DNA from: JAFLCM01 sp964510955
Lineage (GTDB): Bacteria > Planctomycetota > Phycisphaerae > Phycisphaerales > UBA1924
Length of the DNA stretch: 64,000 bases
NCBI GenBank assembly: GCA_964510955.1
Contig: CAZEDW010000018.1
Coordinates: 18,007 to 82,006 of the forward strand
Direction: 5' to 3'
Part shown: positions 1 to 8,683 of the stretch, one piece after another
Numbering within the stretch: position 1 is the stretch's first letter
Layout of the letters: each line of letters starts with the position of its first letter
Program-made: the position numbers and the translations under genes
Notes under the pieces: generated by a model
Databases searched by the model: none
Seen by the model: only the letters and a program-made list of their open reading frames with translations
Told to the model about the DNA's origin: nothing

Positions 1-1
1 C

Positions 2-733
2 AGCGCGCCGCTCGGATCCGCGTATTCCATGAGCGGCGGTCAGAGCGGCCTGTTCGATTGCACGTTCACCGGCAACACCTGCACCACGCCCGCCGGATCG
101 GCCGTCCGCGCCGAGTTCGCGGACTTCTTCCTCTGCACGGGTTCGATCCTCTGGGGCAACGCCAACGGCAACGGGCAAGGCCAGGAGGCGCAACTGCAGA
201 ACATCTTTGTTGCCACGGTGTCACTGCAGAGCGTTGACATCCAGGGCGGAACCCACGGCCTCGTCGGCGGCGGCCTGATCTCCGTGAATCCAGGGTTCGT
301 CGACGCCGACGGCCCGGACGACACCTTCGGAACCGCGGACGATGACGTCAGGCTCCGCCCGCTGTCGGCTTGCATTGATCGTTTGCCCGCCAGCGTCATG
401 CAGGGCGACCTGACGGATTCCGACGGCGACGGGATCTTCAATGAGAAGACTCCGCTCACCATCGCCGGCGAGGCCCGGTCTCACGACGATCCGGGCGTCG
501 CCGGCGGGAACTTTGTCGATCTGGGCGCCCAGGAGTTCCAGGGTTCATCGTGCCTGGGCAACCTGAACGCCGACAGCGTGGTCAACACCGCGGACCTGAC
601 GCTGTTCCTGAGCAAGTTCGGCCAGAGCGTGCCCGCGTACACCCAGGGCGACTTCAACGGCGACGCCACGGTGGACACCGCGGACCTGACGCTGCTGCTC
701 TCACGCTTCGGCCAGAGCTGCGCCTCATCCTGA
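2..733 (+). CDS. Dockerin-tagged beta-helix-type secreted protein, 5' partial
   Basis: The reading frame is open at the left edge, so only the C-terminal 243 residues are present. The visible part has Gly/Asn-rich, Cys-containing strand repeats (FDCTFTGN, ILWGNANGNG) like right-handed parallel beta-helix proteins. A calcium-binding-like stretch with DADGPDD and DSDGDG follows. The C-terminus is a Cys-flanked two-repeat dockerin (CLGNLNADSVVNTADLT, then DFNGDATVDTADLT, ending FGQSC). Downstream lie two complete paralogues with the same architecture. It is presumably exported, but the signal peptide is outside the window. The dockerin should bind calcium by analogy with the family; its partner is unknown and no cohesin is seen here. 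Substrate and enzymatic activity, if any, cannot be deduced. Confidence 0.85.
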   Translation, partial: SAPLGSAYSMSGGQSGLFDCTFTGNTCTTPAGSAVRAEFADFFLCTGSILWGNANGNGQGQEAQLQNIFVATVSLQSVDIQGGTHGLVGGGLISVNPGFVDADGPDDTFGTADDDVRLRPLSACIDRLPASVMQGDLTDSDGDGIFNEKTPLTIAGEARSHDDPGVAGGNFVDLGAQEFQGSSCLGNLNADSVVNTADLTLFLSKFGQSVPAYTQGDFNGDATVDTADLTLLLSRFGQSCASS

Positions 734-783
734 AACACCGTACGTCAACATACTCTCCTCTCCACCCTTCGCGGACACCCTTC

Positions 784-2157
784 ATGAAGTTGGTCTCACT
801 CATCGTGACACTCGCCGTGGTATTTATCGCCGCATGTCCATCCGACGCCGCTGTGCGGTTCGTCAATGGCAACGCCACGGGCGCCAACAACGGCACGAGT
901 TGGACCAACGCGTTCACGCGCCTCCAAAACGCCCTGAGCGCCGCCAGCGCTGGCGATGAGATTTGGGTGGCCCAGGGCACCTACAAGCCCGCCACGACCG
1001 CGCTGCCGACCACCCGGTTTCTCTCGTTCGAGATGAAGACCAGCGTCAGCATCTTCGGCGGATTCCGCGGCACCGAAACGCTGCGTTCGCAGCGCAACCC
1101 CAATGCCAACGTGACCGTGCTCTCTGGCGATCTGCTGGGCGACGACACGCCGGGGTTCGGAAACCGCGACGACAACTGCTACCACGTGGTCACCGCAGAC
1201 GGCGCGAACTTCGGGGTGCTCGAAGGGTTTGTGATCCGCGGCGGGAACGCGGACGCGAGCGGCGCCGAAGCCCAGGGCGGGGGCATCCGCCTGTCTGTCA
1301 GCAGCATGACGATCCGCAACTGCATCATCCGCGACAACTACGCAACCTTTGACGGGGGTGGGCTCAAATCGTTCGGCAGCAATGTGACGTGCGACGGGCT
1401 GCTGTTCACCGGCAACGACGGGGGGCTCGGCGGAGCCGTGCATGCCAATGACTCCGCGGAGTTCCGATTCTGCTCATTCGTCGAAAACACCACGCGGCAG
1501 TTCCACGCTTCAGCCGTCCACCTCGACAGTACCTTCGGCGTTCCCCTGCGGGCGTGCATTCTGTGGGGGAACCGGAATGCTCAGGGCGGAACCCTGCAGC
1601 AGCAGCAGGTTCAGGACGAGGGAGTCGCCCCGCTTGATCTCACGCTCTGCGACGTCGAAGGCGGCACGGCGGGGCTGGGGGCATCGAACTTCAGCCTCGA
1701 TCCGCTTTTCATCACCGCCGACATGCTCGGGCCCGACGGGGTGGCGGGGACCGGCGACGAGGACCTCCGCCTGCGCTACGCCTCGCCCTGCATCGACCGG
1801 GCCGCGACGAGCGACCTCCCCGCCGACGTGACCGACGCCGACGGCGACGCCAACACCGCCGAGGTCCTCCCGCGCGACCTCTTGTGGGGGCTGCGCTCGC
1901 GCGACGACCCCTCGATCAGCGCCTTCGGCGCTGGCGCGAGGCCCGACGTCGGACCATACGAGTTTGTCGGGAGCTCGTGCCTCGGCGATCTCAACTCCGA
2001 CGGCGCCGTCAACACCGCCGACCTCACGACCTTCCTCGCTCGGTTCGGGCAGCAGGTGCTGGCCGGCACGATCGGTGACCTCAACGTCGACGGCGTGGTC
2101 AACACCGGCGACCTGACGATGCTCCTCGTGAGGTTTGGGACGCTGTGTCCCGCATGA
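784..2157 (+). CDS. Exported right-handed beta-helix protein with C-terminal dockerin
   Basis: This is a 457-residue protein. The frame stays open further upstream, but ATG 784 directly precedes a classical signal peptide (MKLVSLIVTLAVVFIAACPSDAA), so I start there. The N-terminal motif GNATGANNGTSWTNAFTRLQ is typical of planctomycete polymorphic or pectate-lyase-like beta-helix proteins. GGIRLS, IIRDNYA and GGAVHAND coils follow, then a DADGDANT segment. A Cys-flanked dockerin closes the protein (CLGDLNSDGAVNTADLTTFL, then DLNVDGVVNTGDLTMLL, FGTLC). It is the middle of three tandem paralogues with short spacers. I infer a surface or extracellular role, perhaps polysaccharide binding; no catalytic residues were identified. 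Confidence 0.88.
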   Translation: MKLVSLIVTLAVVFIAACPSDAAVRFVNGNATGANNGTSWTNAFTRLQNALSAASAGDEIWVAQGTYKPATTALPTTRFLSFEMKTSVSIFGGFRGTETLRSQRNPNANVTVLSGDLLGDDTPGFGNRDDNCYHVVTADGANFGVLEGFVIRGGNADASGAEAQGGGIRLSVSSMTIRNCIIRDNYATFDGGGLKSFGSNVTCDGLLFTGNDGGLGGAVHANDSAEFRFCSFVENTTRQFHASAVHLDSTFGVPLRACILWGNRNAQGGTLQQQQVQDEGVAPLDLTLCDVEGGTAGLGASNFSLDPLFITADMLGPDGVAGTGDEDLRLRYASPCIDRAATSDLPADVTDADGDANTAEVLPRDLLWGLRSRDDPSISAFGAGARPDVGPYEFVGSSCLGDLNSDGAVNTADLTTFLARFGQQVLAGTIGDLNVDGVVNTGDLTMLLVRFGTLCPA

Positions 2158-2247
2158 GATCGGCAGAGCTCTGAGGCTTGTGTACCGGATCCCCTCGCTC
2201 ACCTTCCACGGTTTCCCCCACACCCCGCGAACCCCACCCACTCACCC

Positions 2248-3627
2248 ATGCGCTATCCCTTCCTCACCACCGCCGCCTCCCTGATCACCATCGCATCCCT
2301 CGCCGGCACCGCCCACGGCGCCACCATCTTCGTCAGGGCCAACGCCGCGGGCGCCAACAACGGCACGAGCTGGGCCAACGCCTACACCTCGCTTACGTCG
2401 GCAGTGACGGCGGCGGCCGCGGGGGACGAGGTATGGGTCGCCGCCGGCACCTACAAGCCCACCACGACCGCTGCGCAGACGGTTTCGTTCACGCTCAAGA
2501 ACGGCGTGAACATCCGCGGCGGCTTCGCCGGCTTTGAGGCAAGCCTGTCGCAGCGCAATATCGCCGGCAATCCGACCATTCTCTCCGGCGATCTCGCCGG
2601 GAATGACGGCCCGGGCTTCGTCAACCGATCGGACAACTCGTTTCACGTCGTCCGGAGCGGGGCCGGCGTGCTGAGCGGGCTGCTGGAAGGGTTCATCATC
2701 CGCGGCGGGCACGCCCACAGCACCTCCCAGCCCACCGACATGTACGGCGGCGGCATCCGGATCGACGGGGGTCATCCCACGATCAACGCCTGCATCATCC
2801 GAGACAACTCGGCCGCCCAGCAGGCGGGGGGCGTGTACGCCGACGGGTCGTCGGTGCAGATGGTCAACACCGCGGTCTACGCCAACCGCAGCACAACCGG
2901 GCTGGTTGTCTTCTTCTCCAGCACCAACGGTGCCGCCATCGACCAGTGCACCATCGCCCAGAACACAACCACGAACGCCAATGAGTTCCCCGGCGTCGCG
3001 CTGTTCAGCAGCGGAGGGCTCACCACGATGCGCAACTCCGTGGTCTGGGGCAATCACAACCCCAACGGCGGCGCGGTGCAGAACCAGGTGACCGCGATCC
3101 TGCCCGTGAGCGTGACCGGCTGCGACCTGGAGGGCAGCGCCGCTTTCGCGGGCGCCGGGGCGGGCATCTTCTCAAAGGACCCTCGGTTCGTGAGCCCGCT
3201 CGGGCCCGACGCGATCCCGTTCACCGGCGACGAGAACCTGCGGCTCGGCGCCAACTCTCCGTGCATCGACCACGGGCTTGTGTCGTCGGTGCCGCTCGAC
3301 GTCTTCGACAGCGACGGGGACGGGAACACCACCGAACCCGTGCCCTTTGACCTGGGCTGGTTCGGGCGCAACCTCGACGACTTCGGCACGCCGAACCCGG
3401 CCGGAGCCACCGTGGACGTCGGCGCCTTCGAGTTCCCCGGGACCAGCTGCCTCGGCGACCTGACGTTTGACGGCCTGGTCAACACCTCCGACCTCACGGT
3501 GTTCCTCGGCGGGTTTGGAACATCGGGTGTGCTGCCGGTGACCGGAGATTTCAACTCCGACGGCGCGGTGAATACCGCGGACCTCGTGGCGCTCCTGGGT
3601 GTGTTCGGGCAGAACTGCAACTTCTAG
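2248..3627 (+). CDS. Exported right-handed beta-helix protein with C-terminal dockerin
   Basis: This 459-residue protein begins with a signal peptide (MRYPFLTTAASLITIASLAGTAHGA). The same ANAAGANNGTSWANAYTSLT motif as in the preceding gene follows, then beta-helix coils (GGGIRIDGGHPTINACIIRDN). The protein ends in a dockerin (CLGDLTFDGLVNTSDLTVFL, then DFNSDGAVNTADLVALL, FGQNC). Similarity along its whole length marks it as a tandem duplicate of 784-2157. In the first dockerin repeat the usual Asn in D-x-N is Thr (DLTFDG), which may weaken one calcium loop. It is convergent with the halogenase-like gene, with a 36-base gap. Confidence 0.88.
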   Translation: MRYPFLTTAASLITIASLAGTAHGATIFVRANAAGANNGTSWANAYTSLTSAVTAAAAGDEVWVAAGTYKPTTTAAQTVSFTLKNGVNIRGGFAGFEASLSQRNIAGNPTILSGDLAGNDGPGFVNRSDNSFHVVRSGAGVLSGLLEGFIIRGGHAHSTSQPTDMYGGGIRIDGGHPTINACIIRDNSAAQQAGGVYADGSSVQMVNTAVYANRSTTGLVVFFSSTNGAAIDQCTIAQNTTTNANEFPGVALFSSGGLTTMRNSVVWGNHNPNGGAVQNQVTAILPVSVTGCDLEGSAAFAGAGAGIFSKDPRFVSPLGPDAIPFTGDENLRLGANSPCIDHGLVSSVPLDVFDSDGDGNTTEPVPFDLGWFGRNLDDFGTPNPAGATVDVGAFEFPGTSCLGDLTFDGLVNTSDLTVFLGGFGTSGVLPVTGDFNSDGAVNTADLVALLGVFGQNCNF

Positions 3628-3663
3628 CGACCGGGGAAACGCCGGGCGCCGGGGCTGCGTCGT

Positions 3664-5388
3664 CTATCCGCGGGTGGCGGAGGGCGTGGCCTTGTCGGTG
3701 AAGATCAGGGCCCCCTCTGTCGGCGTCTTGACGTCCAAGGCCGGGCGGCCCTTCTTGAACGAGCAGACCACCCAGAACTCGGTGGCCATGACCTCCAGCA
3801 CCTGCACGGCCATCTTCATCACGGCCGGCCACGCAAGGTCGGGCATCTCGATCGCCGCCTGCTGCTTGAGGTCGGCGAGGATTTTTTCGATATCGCTGGA
3901 ACGGCGCAGGGCCGAGACCAGCATTCCCTGGAGGCCGAGGCAGGGGAGGCGCCGGTCGGCGCGCAGGAAGCACGGGACGCGCTTGATGCGCCCGTTCTGC
4001 AGCGAGCCGACGGTGGTCTCGGTTGCTCCCTTGAGGTTGAGCTCGAAGACGTTTTTCCCGTCGATCTGCCAGTTTGAGACGGCGCCGGCGAAACGGGCCA
4101 TGATCTGCTTGACGCCCGCGAGGTCGAGCCCGCCCACGCCGGCCTGCCCGGCGTAGTCCTCGGTAAGCCCGCCGTTGCTGAGCCAGCGGAACGCGTCCGC
4201 CGGGTTGAAGCGGAGGCCGGATTCCTTGGCGATGTTGACGCAGTTCTCGCGGATGATCTCGAAGATGCCGTTGGCGGAGTACCAGTAGTCGGCGAACCTG
4301 ATGTGCTGTCGCACGCGCCGGATCTGCAGGTCGTCGAACCGCTCCAGCAGCCACGACCTGTCGTGCTCGCCCCGGTCGAGCTCGATGATCGTGTAGGCGA
4401 GCTCGCGGGCGCCGGTCTGGGTGAGGGTCAGCCCCGCGGAGAGGATCGGGTCGGCGAAGCCGGCGCTCTCGCCGACCAGGAACCAGTTGTCGCCGTAGGT
4501 CTTCTCGACCACGTACGACCAGTCGGTCGTGGATCGCACGGTGCCCTCGCGCGAGGCGCCCACCTGCCGCTCGGCGACCAGGCGGTCGCAGCTCAGCGCG
4601 TAGTCGTAGAGCTCGGCGGGGGACTTGCCGCAGCCTTTGTAGTACTCCGCCGGGCACACCAGCCCGACGCTCGCCCGCGTGTTGGAGAGCGGGATCCACC
4701 ACACCCAGCCGAAGCCGACGCTGCGGATGTGGATGCGCGTGGTCGCGGCGCTGAGTTCATCCGCCCAGCGCGGGTTGTCCCAGTAATCCCAGAACGCGAT
4801 GTTCTTCAGCTTCGACGGCGCGTCGACGTGGATGCCCAGAGCGCGGCGCAGGATCGCCGGGTTGCCGCTGGCGTCGATGTAATACCTCGCGGTGATTTCC
4901 TGCCCGTTCTCCAGCACCAGGGCGTTCACGCGCCCGTTCTCGTGCCTGATCGAGCGGACCATGGTCTGCTCACGGACCTCGCACCCCATCTCCGCGGCGT
5001 GGTCCAGGAGGATCTTGTCGTAGCGGGACCGCTCGACCTGGAACGCGACGCTGCGCCGCCACCCCTCGTACTTGCCCGGGCGTTCGGCCTTTTCGGGCAC
5101 TTCCTCGATGGGCAGGAACTCGAACCGCCACGGCTCCAGCGTCTTGCCCCAGGTGTAGGTGACGCCGAGCTTGATGGGGAAGTTCGCGGCCTCGACCTTG
5201 TCCCAGCAGCCCATCTCGTCGAGCACGACGCTGATGGCCGGGAGCTGGCTCTCACCGATGTGCTCGCGGGGGAACTTTTCCTTTTCCAGGATGAGCACCT
5301 TCAGGTCCGGGCGGTACTTCTTCAGCAGGGTCCCGGTGGTGCTGCCGCCGGGGCCGCCGCCGATGATGGCCACGTCATATACGCTCAT
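3664..5388 (-). CDS. Flavin-dependent halogenase-like (tryptophan halogenase family) oxidoreductase
   Basis: This 574-residue protein starts with an FAD-binding Rossmann motif (DVAIIGGGPGGSTTGTLL, about residues 5-22). It has the halogenase-typical FPREHIGESQLP stretch (39-50), a Lys in FPIKLGVTYTW (Lys73, where FADH2-dependent halogenases keep the catalytic Lys), and the diagnostic WxWxIP motif (WVWWIP, 228-233). GESAGFADPILSAG is a second flavin contact. Family members use FADH2, O2 and halide to chlorinate or brominate aromatic substrates, but some relatives are plain monooxygenases, so halogenation is inferred. The next gene upstream on the same strand is a close paralogue. No flavin reductase, PKS or NRPS gene is adjacent, so the substrate is unknown. 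Confidence 0.85.
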   Translation of the reverse strand: MSVYDVAIIGGGPGGSTTGTLLKKYRPDLKVLILEKEKFPREHIGESQLPAISVVLDEMGCWDKVEAANFPIKLGVTYTWGKTLEPWRFEFLPIEEVPEKAERPGKYEGWRRSVAFQVERSRYDKILLDHAAEMGCEVREQTMVRSIRHENGRVNALVLENGQEITARYYIDASGNPAILRRALGIHVDAPSKLKNIAFWDYWDNPRWADELSAATTRIHIRSVGFGWVWWIPLSNTRASVGLVCPAEYYKGCGKSPAELYDYALSCDRLVAERQVGASREGTVRSTTDWSYVVEKTYGDNWFLVGESAGFADPILSAGLTLTQTGARELAYTIIELDRGEHDRSWLLERFDDLQIRRVRQHIRFADYWYSANGIFEIIRENCVNIAKESGLRFNPADAFRWLSNGGLTEDYAGQAGVGGLDLAGVKQIMARFAGAVSNWQIDGKNVFELNLKGATETTVGSLQNGRIKRVPCFLRADRRLPCLGLQGMLVSALRRSSDIEKILADLKQQAAIEMPDLAWPAVMKMAVQVLEVMATEFWVVCSFKKGRPALDVKTPTEGALIFTDKATPSATRG

Positions 5389-5499
5389 CGCCTTGTTCCT
5401 TCCAGGCTGTCATCGGACCTCCAGAACGGGTACATGTTACGCCACTCCTCATGCGGGCCACGTCCCTGCCGAGCGACCCATGTCGGCGGCTCGTCGCTC

Positions 5500-7221
5500 T
5501 CAATGCGGAGCGGGCTTCTCGGTGAATATGAGCTCGCCTTCCTCGGGCGTGGAGACGTCGAGCGTCGGGCGGCCTTTTTTGACCGAGCACGTCAGCCAGT
5601 AGTCGGTCGCCATGACTTCAAGGAGCTGGATCGTGTTCTTGAAGATCACTTCCCATTGGTGACCGGGCATCTCGACACCGGCCCTGGACCTGATCTCGTT
5701 CATCAGCGCTTCAACGTCGCTGGTGCGTCGAAGGGCATCAACGATCAGGCCCTGCAGCCCGACACACGCGAGCTTGCGGTCGCCTCGCTCGTAGCAGGCG
5801 ACGCGCCGGATGCGTCCGTTGCGGAGCGTCCCGACGGTGGATTCCCTGGCTCCGCGCAGGTTCAGTTCGAACACGTTTTTGCCGGCGATGGCCCAGCCCA
5901 CCTTTGCGCCGGCGAAGCGTCCCATCACCTGCTTGACCGCCGCCACGTCGAGCCCGCCCACCCCGGCCTGGCCCTCGTAATCCTCGGTCAGGCCGCCCTG
6001 GCTCAGCCAGCGGAACGCGTCGGCGGGGTTGAACTTCAGGCCCGACTCGGCGGCGATCTTTACGCAGTTCTCGCGGATGTCATCGAAAATGCCGTTCGCG
6101 GAGTACCAGTAGTCGGCGAAGCGCATGTGCTGGCGGACGCGCCTGACCTGAAGCTCGTTGTACCGGTCCAGCAACCACTTCCGGTCGTGCTCGGCGCGTT
6201 CGAGTTCGAGGATCGTGTAGGCCAGCTCGCGTGCTCCCGTCTGCGTGAGGGTAAGGCCGGCGGAAAGAATCGGGTCCGCGAAGCCCGCGCTCTCGCCCAC
6301 CAGGAACCAGTTGTCTCCGTAGGTCCGATCGGCCACGAACGACCAGTCGGTGGTGCTGCGGACGCAGCCTTCGCTGACGGCGCCATCGAGACGCTCGCGC
6401 ACCAGTCGCTCGGCGCCCATGCCCTTGGCGTAGATCTCGGCGGGCTTCAGGCCGCTTGACTTGTAGTACTCGCCCGGCACGACCAGCCCAACGCTTGTTC
6501 GCGTGGCCGAGAGCGGGATGAACCACACCCAGCCGAAGCCCACGCTCCGCAGGTGAACGCGGGTGGTGCTGGCGCCCTGTTCTTCCGCCCACTTGGGATT
6601 GACCCAGTAGTCCCAGAAGGCGACGTTCTTCAGCAGCGTGGGCACCTCGACGTTGACGCCCATCGCGCGCCGGATGATCGCGGGGTTGCCGCTGGCATCA
6701 ACGTAGTGCCTCGCGCGGACCTCCCGCCCGTCGTCGAGCGTCAACGCCGTCACCCGGTCCGCGTCGCGTCCGATGGTGCGGACCATTGATTCCTCGTAGA
6801 CCTCGCAGCCGAGGGATCGGGCGTGATCGAGGAGAATCTGGTCGTAAACCGCGCGATCCACCTGGAACGCCGTGCCGAGGCGCCAGCCCTCGTACTTGCC
6901 CGGTCGCTCGGCCTTGGCGGGCACCTGGCTCTCGGGGATGAACTCGAATCGCCAGGGCTCGGTGGTCTTGCCCCATGTGTAGGTAGCGCCGAGCTTGATC
7001 GGGAAGCCGGCGGCCTCGATCTTGTCCCAGCAGCCCATCTCATGGAGCACGACGCTGATCGCGGGCAACTGGCTTTCGCCGACGTGCTCGCGGGGGAACC
7101 GGTCTTTCTCGAAGATGCCGACCCGGAGGGAAGGGTTGTATTTTCGCAGCAGCGAGCCGGTGGTGGCGCCGCCCGGACCGCCGCCGATGATCGCCACGTC
7201 GTATTCGAGCACCTTGCCCAT
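5500..7221 (-). CDS. Flavin-dependent halogenase-like oxidoreductase, paralogue of the next gene
   Basis: This 573-residue protein is read from ATG 7221. The frame is open to 7443, but the extension lacks similarity to the paralogue, and MGKVLEYDVAIIGGGPGG aligns with the paralogue's N-terminus. It has the same landmarks: GGGPGG, PREHVGESQLPAIS, a Lys in FPIKLGATYTW, WVWFIP (WxWxIP) and GESAGFADPILSAGLT. By eye roughly two thirds of residues match the neighbour at 3664-5388 and the lengths are nearly equal, so this is a recent tandem duplication. The 111-base gap suggests cotranscription. The start faces the divergent antiporter gene across about 160 bases that should hold both promoters. Confidence 0.85.
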   Translation of the reverse strand: MGKVLEYDVAIIGGGPGGATTGSLLRKYNPSLRVGIFEKDRFPREHVGESQLPAISVVLHEMGCWDKIEAAGFPIKLGATYTWGKTTEPWRFEFIPESQVPAKAERPGKYEGWRLGTAFQVDRAVYDQILLDHARSLGCEVYEESMVRTIGRDADRVTALTLDDGREVRARHYVDASGNPAIIRRAMGVNVEVPTLLKNVAFWDYWVNPKWAEEQGASTTRVHLRSVGFGWVWFIPLSATRTSVGLVVPGEYYKSSGLKPAEIYAKGMGAERLVRERLDGAVSEGCVRSTTDWSFVADRTYGDNWFLVGESAGFADPILSAGLTLTQTGARELAYTILELERAEHDRKWLLDRYNELQVRRVRQHMRFADYWYSANGIFDDIRENCVKIAAESGLKFNPADAFRWLSQGGLTEDYEGQAGVGGLDVAAVKQVMGRFAGAKVGWAIAGKNVFELNLRGARESTVGTLRNGRIRRVACYERGDRKLACVGLQGLIVDALRRTSDVEALMNEIRSRAGVEMPGHQWEVIFKNTIQLLEVMATDYWLTCSVKKGRPTLDVSTPEEGELIFTEKPAPH

Positions 7222-7381
7222 GGCACAGCCTTTCCTTACGCTGATACTCGCGATAGCCGAGCGCCACTCAAGACGATAGCAGACAACCGCGCCGGATTGC
7301 CGCGTCCGGCGACGCGGTCCGGAGTCCGAGAACCACGAAGAGCGACCCGGCGCGCCCGGAGCATCGGCCATCGACTCCACC

Positions 7382-8683
7382 ATGTTCAACACCCTTTGCA
7401 TGCTGGACCTCGGGCGGTTCTTCCTCCCTGAACCCAACAGCAACTACCACCTGGCGGTGCTGCTGTTCATGCAGTTAGCGGTGATTCTGCTCACATGCCG
7501 GGCGGTCGGGTTCCTCGGGAAGCGGCTGCTGGGCCAGCCGCAGGTGGTGTGCGAGATGATCGCGGGGGTGATGCTGGGGCCGTCGCTGTTTGGGCTGGTG
7601 GCCCCGGACGTTCACGCGGCGCTATTCCCCAAGCAGAGTCTCGCCACGATTTACATGCTCGCGCAGGTCGGCCTGGTGCTGTACATGTTCGTGGTCGGGC
7701 TGGAGTTCGATGTCGGGCTCATCCGAACGCGCGCCAAGAGCGCGGTGTCGGTATCGCTGGCGGGGATCGTCACGCCGTTCGCCCTGGGCGCCGCCATCGC
7801 GTGGTTCACCCGATCCGACCGGGCGCTCTTCAACGAGAGTGTCAAGGGATGGGAGGCGATGCTCTTCATGGGGGCGGCGATGAGCATCACCGCGTTCCCC
7901 ATGCTCGCACGCATCATCTCGGAGCGCGGGCTGGCGGGAACGTCGCTGGGAACACTCGCCCTGGCTGCGGGCTCCTCGGACGACGCTGCGGCGTGGTGCA
8001 TGCTGGCCGTCGTGCTCGCGAGCTTCCAGAACGACCCGGTGATCGCCGTGTTCGCCATCGGGGGCGGCGTCGCCTACGCGCTGTTCTGCGTGCTGGTGGC
8101 GCGGCGGGTGCTGCGGGGAATCGTTCGGACGACGGAGCAGACCGGCGAGATCAGCCAGCGCAAGCTCGCGGTGGTGTTGATCCTCCTCATGATCGGGGCG
8201 TACTTCACCGACGCTATCGGGATCTACGCCGTGTTCGGGGCGTTCATACTGGGCATCGCCATGCCGCGGGGCAAGTTCGGGACGGCCTTGAAGCGGAAGA
8301 TCGAGCCGCTCACCGTCGGGCTGCTTCTGCCGATGTTCTTTGTTTTCTCGGGTCTGAACACCAAGATCAGCCTGATCAACAGCGCCGAGCTGTGGCTGCT
8401 CGCCGCGGGGGCATTGGCGGCGGCGTGCTTTGGCAAGGGCGTGGCGTGCTTCGCGGCCGCCAAGATGCACGGCGAGCCCACCCGCGACGCCGTCGCCATC
8501 GGCGCGCTGATGAACGCCCGGGGGCTGATGGAGCTGATCATCCTGAACATCGGATACGAGCGCGGCGTGATCACCCAGACGCTGTTCTCCATCATGATCG
8601 TCATGGCCATCGTGACCACTCTGATGGCAACGCCCCTGTTCGAGTGGGTGCTGGGCAGGCAGCCCAATGCCCGGCCCGGCTGA
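7382..8683 (+). CDS. Cation:proton antiporter (CPA2/KefB-like Na+/H+ exchanger)
   Basis: This is a 433-residue integral membrane protein with about 12 hydrophobic segments. Family signatures are the early FLGKRLLGQPQVVCEMIAGVMLGPSLFG helix pair, the polar AAGSSDDAAAW segment in the middle (acidic pair in the ion path), and GIYAVFGAFILGIAMPRG. A PTRDAVAIGALMNARGLMELIILNIG stretch near the end is typical of the Na_H_Exchanger family. It lacks the cytosolic TrkA-N/RCK domain of full KefB proteins. It should exchange Na+ or K+ for H+ across the inner membrane. Its 3' end overlaps the next gene by 17 bases, so the two are probably translationally coupled. Confidence 0.9.
   Translation: MFNTLCMLDLGRFFLPEPNSNYHLAVLLFMQLAVILLTCRAVGFLGKRLLGQPQVVCEMIAGVMLGPSLFGLVAPDVHAALFPKQSLATIYMLAQVGLVLYMFVVGLEFDVGLIRTRAKSAVSVSLAGIVTPFALGAAIAWFTRSDRALFNESVKGWEAMLFMGAAMSITAFPMLARIISERGLAGTSLGTLALAAGSSDDAAAWCMLAVVLASFQNDPVIAVFAIGGGVAYALFCVLVARRVLRGIVRTTEQTGEISQRKLAVVLILLMIGAYFTDAIGIYAVFGAFILGIAMPRGKFGTALKRKIEPLTVGLLLPMFFVFSGLNTKISLINSAELWLLAAGALAAACFGKGVACFAAAKMHGEPTRDAVAIGALMNARGLMELIILNIGYERGVITQTLFSIMIVMAIVTTLMATPLFEWVLGRQPNARPG

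Noticed and set aside
4303..6459. A 718-codon plus-strand frame over the halogenase-like genes
   Set aside because: It is antisense to conserved flavoprotein motifs and spans two genes; its translation resembles nothing.
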